Positions 1 to 6,120 are shown, numbered from the stretch's first letter. The stretch: 6,355 bases of DNA from Boseongicola sp. SB0662_bin_57 (GCA_009839535.1 VXPN01000213.1:1-6355), one strand, 5' to 3'. Numbers and translations are program-made. Notes: a model not told the origin generated them from the letters alone.

Positions 1-572
1 CGGAAGTGGCGGCGCGCGCCACGCTCCTGTCCGGGAGCTACATGCTTTACGAGCGGCACGGCGCCGGTCCTGACGCGGATGTGTTTGAGGCGCTGCGGGA
101 CTTCACGCCGAACCTCTCCGGGCGCATGGACAACTTGCGGGCGGCCATCCTGCGTCCGCAGCTTGCCATGCTTCCTGTGCGCGTGAAGCGCTGGGCCGAA
201 CTGCATGACGCGATGGAAGATGGTCTGCGCGACCTGCCTGGCCTGAGCCTGATCGATCGGCATCCGGATCTGGTACGTGTCGGCTCGTCATTCCAGTTTC
301 GGTTGCCGGACCATGAAGCGAACGAGATTGAGGCCTTCCTGGGAAGGTGCGCGCGCCGCGGCGTTGAATTGAAGTGGTTTGGCGCCGCTCGGGCACATGG
401 GTTCACGTCCACCTATCGCCATTGGGCCTATGCGGATGCCCCGGCCTTGCCTCAAACCGATCAGGTGATGGCAGGGCTCTTGGACATGCGCCTGCCTCTG
501 ACATTCTCGAAGGAGGATTGCGAAGTCATCGCCAGGATCATCCGCGAGGAAGTCTCTGGCAAGCGGGGCTGA
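1..572 (+). CDS. DegT/DnrJ/EryC1/StrS-family aminotransferase, C-terminal part (5' end outside window)
   Basis: The reading frame is open from the first base (first whole codon at 3-5) to TGA at 570-572. The GTG at 6-8 is almost certainly internal, because the protein has no N-terminal domain. About 190 residues are present. The stretch NLSGRMDNLRAAILRPQL matches the conserved N-x-x-RM-x-x-x-x-AA-x-x-x-x-QL helix of DegT-type PLP enzymes. It is followed by the small C-terminal alpha/beta domain, ending in the usual LPLTFSKEDCEVIARII-type segment. The family transfers amino groups to sugars or related keto compounds, or has lost catalysis and acts as a regulator. The PLP-binding lysine and most substrate residues would lie upstream of the window, so activity and substrate cannot be judged. 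The next gene starts 131 bases later with its own probable promoter, so cotranscription is doubtful. Family assignment is fairly sure; exact function is unknown. Confidence 0.82.
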   Translation, partial: EVAARATLLSGSYMLYERHGAGPDADVFEALRDFTPNLSGRMDNLRAAILRPQLAMLPVRVKRWAELHDAMEDGLRDLPGLSLIDRHPDLVRVGSSFQFRLPDHEANEIEAFLGRCARRGVELKWFGAARAHGFTSTYRHWAYADAPALPQTDQVMAGLLDMRLPLTFSKEDCEVIARIIREEVSGKRG

Positions 573-642
573 ATTCTTGCCCGTTCCGGTCAATTGTCGA
601 ACTTGGCAGCTCCGCCATTGAAGAGCGCGATGCGCGCCATGC

Positions 643-671
643 TTGACGCACGGAACCTGTGCAGATAGGTA
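643..671 (+). promoter_or_regulatory. Possible sigma-70-type promoter for the acyl-CoA dehydrogenase gene
   Basis: TTGACG at 643-648 matches five of six bases of the -35 consensus and is the form common in alphaproteobacteria. Exactly 17 bases downstream, 666-671 reads TAGGTA, a poor -10 match. Transcription would begin near 678, inside the inverted repeat at 673-688. Position and spacing support it; the weak -10 keeps confidence low. Confidence 0.35.
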
Positions 672-672
672 A

Positions 673-688
673 ATGAACGTTCGTTCAT
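673..688. promoter_or_regulatory. Palindromic operator candidate (TetR-type) before the acyl-CoA dehydrogenase gene
   Basis: ATGAACG (673-679) and CGTTCAT (682-688) are perfect inverted repeats separated by TT. The 16-bp site ends 15 bases before the ATG at 704, just upstream of the GGGAG ribosome site, and covers the predicted transcription start. Short palindromes of this kind in this position are typical of TetR-family repressor operators, and TetR regulators of fatty-acid and branched-chain acyl-CoA genes are common. No regulator gene is in the window, so the binding protein is unknown. The palindrome is seen directly; its function is inferred. Confidence 0.6.
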
Positions 689-703
689 ATACGGGAGCCC
701 CAG

Positions 704-1867
704 ATGTTCGATGCTTCCATGCGTTTCGATCTCGGCGAGGACGTGGACGCGCTTCGCGACGTTGTGCGGCGCTGGGCGCAGGAGCGGGTCCGGCCCATGG
801 CGGTCGAGATCGACCGCTCGAACGCATTTCCATCGGAGCTGTGGCGGGAACTGGGCGAGCTGGGACTCCTCGGCGTCACTGTTGAGGAGGAGTACGGCGG
901 CGCCGGTCTGGGATATCTGGCCCACACGATTGCCGTCGAGGAGATTGCGCGGGCATCTGCAAGCGTCTCGCTATCCTACGGGGCGCATTCGAATCTCTGT
1001 GTCAATCAGATCAGGCTGAACGGAAACGAACAGCAGAAGGCCAGGTTCCTGCCCCGGCTGGTCACGGGAGAGCATGTAGGCGCGCTCGCGATGAGCGAGG
1101 CAGGCGCCGGTTCGGACGTCGTATCGATGAGCCTGCGTGCCGAGAGGAGAAATGATCACTACAGGCTCAGCGGAACCAAGTACTGGATCACCAACGGGCC
1201 GGACGCTGACACGCTGGTCGTCTATGCAAAGACCGATCCCGATGCTGGGTCGAAGGGCATAACGGCGTTCCTCGTCGAACGCGAAATGACCGGGTTCTCG
1301 ACGAGCGCCCATTTCGACAAGCTGGGCATGCGGGGCTCGAACACGGCGGAACTGATCTTCGATGACGTGGAAGTGCCGTTTGAGAACGTGTTGGGAGAAG
1401 AGGGGCAGGGCGCCCGCGTGCTGATGTCCGGCCTGGACTACGAGCGCGTGGTGCTGGCCGGCATCGGCCCCGGTATCATCGCGGCCTGCCTTGACGAGAT
1501 CATGCCGTACATGGTCGAACGCAAGCAGTTCGGGCAGCCGATCGGGTCGTTTAAGCTCATGCAGGGCAAGATCGCGGACATGTATGCGGCGATGAACTCG
1601 TCGCGCGCATATGTCTACGAGGTAGCGAAGGCCTGCGATCGGGGCGACGTGACGCGGCAGGATGCCGCCGCGTGCTGCCTGTTCGCGAGCGAGGCCGCGA
1701 TGCGGCAAGCCCATCAGGCCGTGCAGGCGATGGGTGGTGCGGGCTTCATGAACGACCACCCGGTGTCTCGGCTCTTTCGCGACGCGAAGCTGATGGAGAT
1801 CGGCGCGGGAACGAGCGAGATCCGGCGGATGCTCATCGGTCGGGAGTTGGTGGGACAGGTCGCGTGA
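704..1867 (+). CDS. ivd: Isovaleryl-CoA dehydrogenase-type acyl-CoA dehydrogenase
   Basis: This FAD-dependent flavoprotein probably oxidises isovaleryl-CoA to 3-methylcrotonyl-CoA in leucine breakdown, passing electrons to electron-transfer flavoprotein. Its 387 residues are the normal family length. The order is an N-terminal helical domain (~1-125), a beta domain with ALAMSEAGAGSDV (~127-139) and WITNGPDADT (161-170) that bind FAD and substrate, and a C-terminal helical domain with RKQFGQPIG (273-281). The IVD hallmark is present: the catalytic glutamate lies in GLDYERVVLAG (E247), while the site used by medium-chain dehydrogenases is alanine (EIGAGTSEI, A368). GLSYGAHSNLCVNQI-like and GAGTSEIRRMLIGREL segments also fit IVD. 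Compared with typical IVD, GGP-LG after the catalytic helix reads GIGPG, and GGNGYIND reads GGAGFMND, so a related short branched acyl-CoA substrate is possible. ATG 704 is supported by GGGAG at 693-697, six bases upstream. No other leucine-pathway gene is adjacent. Confidence 0.88.
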   Translation: MFDASMRFDLGEDVDALRDVVRRWAQERVRPMAVEIDRSNAFPSELWRELGELGLLGVTVEEEYGGAGLGYLAHTIAVEEIARASASVSLSYGAHSNLCVNQIRLNGNEQQKARFLPRLVTGEHVGALAMSEAGAGSDVVSMSLRAERRNDHYRLSGTKYWITNGPDADTLVVYAKTDPDAGSKGITAFLVEREMTGFSTSAHFDKLGMRGSNTAELIFDDVEVPFENVLGEEGQGARVLMSGLDYERVVLAGIGPGIIAACLDEIMPYMVERKQFGQPIGSFKLMQGKIADMYAAMNSSRAYVYEVAKACDRGDVTRQDAAACCLFASEAAMRQAHQAVQAMGGAGFMNDHPVSRLFRDAKLMEIGAGTSEIRRMLIGRELVGQVA

Positions 1868-1980
1868 AGCGGGTGATCGCCGTGCCTTGAGCGCGGCGAG
1901 CGCCCGTCACCACGAAGTCCGCAGCATCTTGTCCGTCAGCACGGGAATTCGCGGCAGGCCGCAATCCGAAAGGCCTTCTG

Positions 1981-3723
1981 TCAATCCGGTTCCGGCGCCT
2001 TGACCTTCACGGTCACGACTTCGGTGTCGTGATACTGCTGGTGATGGACTGACGACGCCAGATGCCGCAAAAGCCGAAGCGAAGCCTCATGGCCGAGCGA
2101 CGTGCCGGTCGTGTGCTCGCCGAGCCGGGAAATGCGATCCTCAAGGTTGATCTCGTCACCGGAGGCGACAACGAACTCCAGGACGGCGCCACCGTCTTCG
2201 CGCGAAACCGAGAGGCGGAGATTTCGGGACCGCTTGCCCGTCTGATTCTCGAGGAGCGTCAGGAGCGTTTCTTCTCCGACGGCGTCAAGCCGCTGCGCCA
2301 TGGCGGCGCCCCACCCGTCGCTCATGGCAAATTGCCTCAGGAACGCGCTCATTGGGCCGAGCGCAGACTCGTCAAGCGCAACGACTTCCATTCGCCTGCG
2401 CCGAGGCTTCGTGGCGTCCAGAAACACTGTCAGCAGGATGGCCGAGGCGCCGCCGGCCGTCATGCCGTTCTGGAACAGGCCACCGGCGAAATCCGCAAAG
2501 AACTCAGGGTAGATCACCCCGTTCTGGAAGCCGACGCCGATCCAGAATGAAATGCCGACCACCACTCCTTTGCGATAGTCCAGCCCGTCCTGCACAACCA
2601 TCCTCATGCCGACGACGAACAAGGTCGACAGAAGCACGGTCGCGTAGGCAGCCACGACTGGCCCCGGAATCGCGAGGATTGCGGCGAGCGACTTGGGCAG
2701 AAGGGCCATGGCGAGGAAGATAAGGCCAACGGCAACGCCGACGCGACGCGATGCCACCCCTGTAAGCTCGGTCACGGAAATGCTGGTGGAATAGGTTGTG
2801 TTCGGAACCGTGCCGAGCAGGCCGGACAGCATGTTGCCAAGCCCGTCCGCTGCGACTGCCCCCTCAACCGCCCGGTAATCGACGGCCCGACGCTTGCGCC
2901 AGGAAACGTGCTGGATTGCCATCGAATCGCCAATTGTCTCAATTGCGCCGACAAGGGTCACGATCACGAAGGCCGGCAACAGGCTCCAGAACGCCGGACC
3001 GAAGTCCAGGTCGAAGCAGGGCCATCCTCCCTGCGGAAGTCCGATCCAGGCTGCCTGGACCACGCGATCCGTTTCGTAGATTCCAAACATCCAGGCGATC
3101 ACCGAACCGACAACGACCCCGATCACCGGAGCCCACAGGCGCCAGACCCCGGTCGCGGCAAGCGCGATCCAGACGATCACCCCAATCGTTGCAGCCGCAG
3201 AAAGCGGCGACGCCAGCTGGTGGGCATCGTCCGGTATCTCTTTCAGCATGCCGAATACGATCGGCATCACTGTCACCGCAATGAGCATGATGACGGTGCC
3301 GGCGACCGTGGGCGTGAATATTCGGCGCATCCAGACAAGATGCGTGGCGAGAACGAACTGGATCAGTGACGAAATGACGACAAGCGTGGCAAGCAGCGCA
3401 GGGCCTCCTGCGGCGATTGCAGCAATGCTGACCGCGATGAACGCCCCGGAGGTTCCCATGAGGAGAACATAGCCCGCGCCGAAGCGGCCGACGCGAACCG
3501 CCTGGACGATCGTGCTGATCCCGCTGACGGCGACCACGGCAAACGCCGCCCAGGACAGGTATGGGTCACCTCCTCCGGCGGCACGGATAACGATGGATGG
3601 GGTGAGCACGATCCCGGCGATGGTGAGAAGGGCCAATTGCAGGCCGAGAGCGAATGCCAGTGGCGTTGGAGGCCTTTCGTCCGCCTCGTGGCGAATATGC
3701 TTGCCGTCCTCGTCCATTTCCAT
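1981..3723 (-). CDS. NCS2-family (xanthine/uracil-type) permease with C-terminal GHKL-like domain
   Basis: This is a predicted inner-membrane nucleobase:cation symporter of the NCS2/SLC23 family. Numbering here is from the ATG at 3723 (580 residues). That start is preferred over the ATG six codons upstream (3741) because GGAGG (3731-3735, minus strand) lies seven bases before it. Residues ~20-436 hold about 14 hydrophobic segments. The TM8 motif ETIGDSMAI keeps the conserved Glu (E262) and Asp (D266), and AADGLGNMLSG keeps the TM9 Asp (D293), as in xanthine-type members; ELTGVASRRVG is also family-like. Odd points are LQL instead of LQH in TM1 and NTTYSTSIS in TM10, where UraA has NTTYGENIG and XanQ has a QNNG-type motif. 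The ~140-residue cytosolic tail (from ~437) is much longer than in UraA or XanQ. It resembles a degenerate GHKL/anti-sigma ATPase fold. The substrate cannot be stated. The gene converges with the dehydrogenase and diverges from the propeller gene. Confidence 0.85.
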   Translation of the reverse strand: MEMDEDGKHIRHEADERPPTPLAFALGLQLALLTIAGIVLTPSIVIRAAGGGDPYLSWAAFAVVAVSGISTIVQAVRVGRFGAGYVLLMGTSGAFIAVSIAAIAAGGPALLATLVVISSLIQFVLATHLVWMRRIFTPTVAGTVIMLIAVTVMPIVFGMLKEIPDDAHQLASPLSAAATIGVIVWIALAATGVWRLWAPVIGVVVGSVIAWMFGIYETDRVVQAAWIGLPQGGWPCFDLDFGPAFWSLLPAFVIVTLVGAIETIGDSMAIQHVSWRKRRAVDYRAVEGAVAADGLGNMLSGLLGTVPNTTYSTSISVTELTGVASRRVGVAVGLIFLAMALLPKSLAAILAIPGPVVAAYATVLLSTLFVVGMRMVVQDGLDYRKGVVVGISFWIGVGFQNGVIYPEFFADFAGGLFQNGMTAGGASAILLTVFLDATKPRRRRMEVVALDESALGPMSAFLRQFAMSDGWGAAMAQRLDAVGEETLLTLLENQTGKRSRNLRLSVSREDGGAVLEFVVASGDEINLEDRISRLGEHTTGTSLGHEASLRLLRHLASSVHHQQYHDTEVVTVKVKAPEPD

Positions 3724-3839
3724 GCCATCGCCTCCAGGCATTCACCGCAAATGGCCCGCTCCGGTAATGCCGTCACTCGGTTGCACCGATAGCAACAGGA
3801 CCCCAAAATTCCCGCGTGTCAAGCCGAGTTCGGGATGCC

Positions 3840-3992
3840 ATGAGCAACTGGCTGCGCGTCATGCGCCTTGGACCGGCGGGGAAGCGCGGCTTCCCCGTGT
3901 ACGACATCCGGCAGTCCAGAAGGATTTGGCGGATGCTGGTGACGCCGGAACGGCAAAACTGTCCCACGACCTTGAAATCCGGCGGACATTGA
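3840..3992 (+). CDS. Possible small hypothetical ORF (50 aa)
   Basis: The ORF runs from ATG 3840 to TGA 3990-3992. The protein would be basic, with 'MSNWLRVMRLGPAGKRGFPV' at its start. The first ~25 codons have strongly GC-biased third positions, as real genes here do; the second half does not. There is no convincing ribosome site upstream, and the hairpin at 3877-3897 falls inside the ORF. I do not recognise the product. It could be a small gene, a decayed gene fragment or chance. Confidence 0.15.
   Translation: MSNWLRVMRLGPAGKRGFPVYDIRQSRRIWRMLVTPERQNCPTTLKSGGH
3877..3897. repeat. 9-bp perfect inverted repeat (hairpin) in the divergent gap
   Basis: CGGGGAAGC (3877-3885) and GCTTCCCCG (3889-3897) pair perfectly around a GCG loop. 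No T-run follows on either strand, so an intrinsic terminator is not well supported. It may be an RNA structure in a 5' leader or a protein site. The structure is certain; its role is not known. Confidence 0.6.
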
Positions 3993-4007
3993 CAAGACCT
4001 GACTTGT
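3992..4007. promoter_or_regulatory. Near-palindrome upstream of the propeller gene (operator candidate)
   Basis: The 16 bases read ACAAG-ACCTGA-CTTGT. The outer five bases on each side are perfectly inverted, and a C/G pair inside is also symmetric, giving 12 of 16 symmetric positions. The site overlaps the TTGACA at 3989-3994 and lies 57 bases before the ATG at 4065. Binding at a -35 would repress. This is inferred from symmetry and position only. Confidence 0.3.
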
Positions 4008-4064
4008 GTGCCGGTCAGTTGCAGGCATGCGCGCCCGAGTTCTGAAAGAGGCTCTCACGACCAA

Positions 4065-5000
4065 ATGACTCGCTTCAAGGCAACGCGGCTGGGCAACAAG
4101 CCGATCATTCATCCCGGTCTCGCGCGGACAATCGGGACCAACATCAACGGACCTTCCGCAATTCGCGTGCCGGACTGGATCAAGGCCCCGCTCGGCCGGT
4201 ACTATCTCTATTTTGCCGACCACCGCGGCGACCACATTCGCCTGGCCCATTCGGACGAGATCACCGGCCCCTGGCATGTCCACGAGCCGGGCGCACTGCA
4301 TCTCGAAGGTTCCGGCTTTCCAACGCAATCGTCTGAACTCGATCCGCCGGAGCGGTTTCGGAAGAGCGTCGCTTCTGGCGATCTTCGCCCGCACATTGCT
4401 TCACCGGACGTCCATGTCGACCATGCCAGGCGACAGATCGTCATGCATTATCATGGATTGGAGCGCGACTGCACGCAGACCACCCGACGTGCGGTATCCG
4501 GGAACGGCCTTGACTTCCGCGACCCGCTGCCGACCGGTGCGGACTTCTATGCCCGAGTGTTCGAATGGCGCGGCGTCACCTATGCCGCGGCGTTGGAAGG
4601 TTGGCTCTTTCGCTCGCCTGACTCCGGCCTGTCGTTTCCGGACAGGACGCGACTCGGCGACCCATCCACCCGGCACGTCTCCGTCTTTTCGTCCGGGGAT
4701 GAACTGTTTCTGGTGTTCAGCCGTATCGGCGATGCGCCGGAAAGACTTCTGATATCTCGCATCCAGACAACGGGGAACTGGCGAGACTGGCGTCTGTCGG
4801 ATCCCTTGGACCTGTTGCGAGCCGAGACGCCTTGGGAGGGTGCCGGAGAGCCGGTCTCGCCATCACGCATGGGGCCGGCTGACGGACGGGTCAACCAGCT
4901 GAGGGACCCGTTCGTATTCAGTGAAGACAATCATCTCTGGCTGTTTTATGCGAGCGCTGGGGAATCTGGCCTGGCGCTTGCGCAGCTTCGCTGCACGTGA
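4065..5000 (+). CDS. GH43-like five-bladed beta-propeller protein (putative glycoside hydrolase)
   Basis: This 311-residue soluble protein has no signal peptide or membrane segment and is therefore probably cytoplasmic. Repeated propeller-blade units are visible: YYLYFADHRGDHIRLAHS (46-63) followed by ITGPW, IASPDVHVD (111-119) followed by IVMHYHG, VTYAAALEGWLFRSPDSG (171-188), ELFLVFSRIGDAPERLLIS (213-231), and QLRDPFVFSEDNHLWLFYAS (278-297). This pattern, with S/T-x-x-GPW turns and a final R-DP-x-x-F strand, fits the GH43/GH32/GH68 beta-fructosidase-like superfamily, which cleaves or binds sugars. Candidate acidic residues are D115, D119, E258 in WEGAGEP, and D281. The blade-1 Asp expected of a GH43 base is not obvious, as the region reads NGPSAI. 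ATG 4065 is chosen; AGAGG (4047-4051) is 13 bases upstream, rather far. A GTG at 4008 would add 19 residues unlike the fold. Catalysis and substrate are unproven. Confidence 0.68.
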   Translation: MTRFKATRLGNKPIIHPGLARTIGTNINGPSAIRVPDWIKAPLGRYYLYFADHRGDHIRLAHSDEITGPWHVHEPGALHLEGSGFPTQSSELDPPERFRKSVASGDLRPHIASPDVHVDHARRQIVMHYHGLERDCTQTTRRAVSGNGLDFRDPLPTGADFYARVFEWRGVTYAAALEGWLFRSPDSGLSFPDRTRLGDPSTRHVSVFSSGDELFLVFSRIGDAPERLLISRIQTTGNWRDWRLSDPLDLLRAETPWEGAGEPVSPSRMGPADGRVNQLRDPFVFSEDNHLWLFYASAGESGLALAQLRCT

Positions 5001-5050
5001 CCGGCAGGACAAGTGAATCCGCCGGTTCTCAATTCCCGGAACCTTCACCT

Positions 5051-5076
5051 GTACGTTTGTACGTTGCGGGCAACGT
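5051..5076. repeat. Tandem GTACGTT repeats merging into a short inverted repeat
   Basis: GTACGTT occurs at 5051-5057 and again at 5059-5065, one helical-turn-scale step apart (8 bases). Overlapping the second copy, ACGTTGC (5061-5067) and GCAACGT (5070-5076) form a perfect inverted repeat around GG. The block abuts the long hairpin at 5076-5115. It could be a regulator site or part of a structured RNA end; nothing shows which. Confidence 0.5.
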
Positions 5077-5115
5077 CATGGTTGGTGTCGGCTTACACGC
5101 CGACACCAACCATGA
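5076..5115. repeat. 17-bp perfect inverted repeat; possible terminator of the propeller gene
   Basis: Bases 5076-5092 and 5099-5115 are exact reverse complements, with a six-base TTACAC loop; a G-T wobble could add one more pair. The stem begins 76 bases after the propeller gene stop. The sequence after the stem (TAATTCTTCC) lacks a clear T-run, so a standard intrinsic terminator is only possible. It may instead be a 3'-end stabilising hairpin or a regulatory site for the EcsC-family gene 140 bases further on. Confidence 0.75.
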
Positions 5116-5171
5116 TAATTCTTCCGGCGCAATTTGCGCGCGGGCTGCCATGTGATCAATCTCTGAATGTT

Positions 5172-5227
5172 TCGGAACGGTGCCGAAGCCGTCTGCAGGT
5201 CACGGGCAAAAACGGGTCGGAACGGTG
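5172..5227 (+). repeat. 11-bp direct repeat upstream of the EcsC-family gene
   Basis: TCGGAACGGTG occurs exactly at 5172-5182 and 5217-5227, 45 bases start to start. The second copy lies 27 bases before the ATG at 5255. The spacing is about four helical turns, which would suit a pair of protein sites, but chance cannot be excluded. Confidence 0.4.
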
Positions 5228-5254
5228 GCAAGGGATTGTGCGGGAAGGGATTGA

Positions 5255-6067
5255 ATGACCGGACGCAACGAAGTGATGCCCTATGTCCAGGGAGTCCTGG
5301 CCGAACAGGATGCCTATCGGAAAGCTGATCCGTCCGTGCTTCCCAGGGTTGTCCGGTCAGTCGCCGCTCCAATTGGCCCCCTGACTGACAGGTTGATTCC
5401 TGCCAGCGCCGTTGAGGCAGCAATTCGAGGCGCTGACTGGGTTGCTTCGTCTTCGATCCGAACCGCGTCGATTTCCCATGAATTCGCGGATCTGGAGGCC
5501 TGCGACGCGGCTGCAGCAGATGTGCGGCGTTGGGCGCTGGGCTATGCGGCTACAGGCGGCGCCGCGGCGGGCGTCTTCGGGGTGGCGGGACTGGCATTTG
5601 ACATCCCGGCTACCGTTACCCTCGCGCTCAGAACGGCACGGCTCACAGGGCTTTGCTATGGATTCGGCGGCGTTGGGGAACGGGAGCGCGTCCACATTCT
5701 CGATGTCCTGCAGCTTGCCGGAGCGAACTCCGTGGAAGAGCGTGACGCGAGCTTGCAACGTCTTGCCGAGTCCCGTACGCAGTTCGGTCGTGACGACTGG
5801 CAAAAGATTGCGGCCATGACTGGACGGGCGACTGGTTCGGTCATGGCGATACAAAGGTTGGCGGCAACTCTCGGGGTCAATCTTTCGACGCGCAAGATGG
5901 CGCAGGTCGTGCCAATCGTCGGGGCGGTGATCGGGGCAGGCGTGAATGCTGCCTTTCAACGCGACGTTGCGTCGGCAGCGCGGTTTGCGTTCCGGGCGCG
6001 CTGGCTGGAAGTGAACGAGGGCATTGTCGAGGGACGGGTGAGCATCCCGGCGCCCGAAGACGCCTGA
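5255..6067 (+). CDS. EcsC-family protein
   Basis: The 270 residues match the EcsC protein family, named after the third gene of the Bacillus ecs operon; its biochemical role is unknown. Family-like features are an N-terminal helical region with PIGPLTDRLIP (39-49), and a Gly/Ala-rich hydrophobic stretch GYAATGGAAAGVFGVAGLAFDIPATVT-like (96-122, split here by family convention) with the typical FDIP motif (115-118). Then come LTGLCYGFG (130-138), a charged middle, and a second hydrophobic stretch IVGAVIGAGVNAAF (221-234). The two hydrophobic parts suggest membrane association or oligomer contacts rather than classic spans. ATG 5255 has GGAAGGGA (5243-5250) just upstream, a strong ribosome site. 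The gene stands alone between the propeller gene and nuoA, with no ABC transporter genes (ecsAB) beside it. Confidence 0.82.
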   Translation: MTGRNEVMPYVQGVLAEQDAYRKADPSVLPRVVRSVAAPIGPLTDRLIPASAVEAAIRGADWVASSSIRTASISHEFADLEACDAAAADVRRWALGYAATGGAAAGVFGVAGLAFDIPATVTLALRTARLTGLCYGFGGVGERERVHILDVLQLAGANSVEERDASLQRLAESRTQFGRDDWQKIAAMTGRATGSVMAIQRLAATLGVNLSTRKMAQVVPIVGAVIGAGVNAAFQRDVASAARFAFRARWLEVNEGIVEGRVSIPAPEDA

Positions 6068-6120
6068 AGATTCCAGCGTCCGGCATTCAACCGCCTGTGC
6101 ACCTTGCTCGGCCGCAATGC

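Larger units (their letters stand above)
3724..4064. other. Intergenic region between divergent permease and propeller genes
   Basis: This ~340-base gap should hold the control signals of both flanking genes. On the minus strand a perfect TTGACA (3817-3822 on the plus strand as TGTCAA) could be a -35 for the permease, but no good -10 sits at the normal distance. A TATCGG with an upstream TG (minus strand, 3786-3793) is a weak extended -10 alternative. On the plus strand TTGACA at 3989-3994 is a perfect -35 match, again without a clear -10. A 9-bp hairpin lies at 3877-3897, a near-palindrome at 3992-4007, and a 50-codon ORF at 3840-3992. I see no tRNA or other known RNA gene. Confidence 0.5.

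Noticed and set aside
625..637. GCGCG-ATG-CGCGC hairpin as a terminator of the aminotransferase gene
   Set aside because: The stem is only five pairs of simple GC sequence with a three-base loop and no T-run.
971..1759. Minus-strand ORF of 262 codons inside the acyl-CoA dehydrogenase gene
   Set aside because: It is a shadow of a clearly conserved plus-strand gene, common in GC-rich DNA. Its translation is Arg/His-rich and unlike any family I recognise.
1868..1980. Terminator between the convergent dehydrogenase and permease genes
   Set aside because: Short stems exist (CGCCG 1878-1882 with CGGCG 1894-1898; GCGGC/GCCGC near 1951-1962) but none is followed by a T-run and loops are poor, so I do not call one.
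3741..3741. Upstream ATG at 3741 as the permease start
   Set aside because: No good ribosome site precedes it, while GGAGG sits seven bases before the ATG at 3723. The difference is only six residues, so it stays possible.
3820..3900. Possible tRNA or structured RNA gene suggested by GTTCGGGA and the adjacent stem
   Set aside because: No cloverleaf can be drawn: the acceptor stem, D-arm and anticodon arm are missing.
4008..4064. GTG at 4008 as the propeller protein start
   Set aside because: The 19 added residues are polar and unlike the propeller fold. The GTG abuts the near-palindrome and has no ribosome site, so the ATG at 4065 fits better.
5013..5258. Plus-strand ORF of 81 codons whose stop overlaps the EcsC-family start
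   Set aside because: It runs straight through the direct repeats and the 17-bp hairpin. The protein has no recognisable features, the upstream region lacks a ribosome site, and codon use does not match neighbouring genes.
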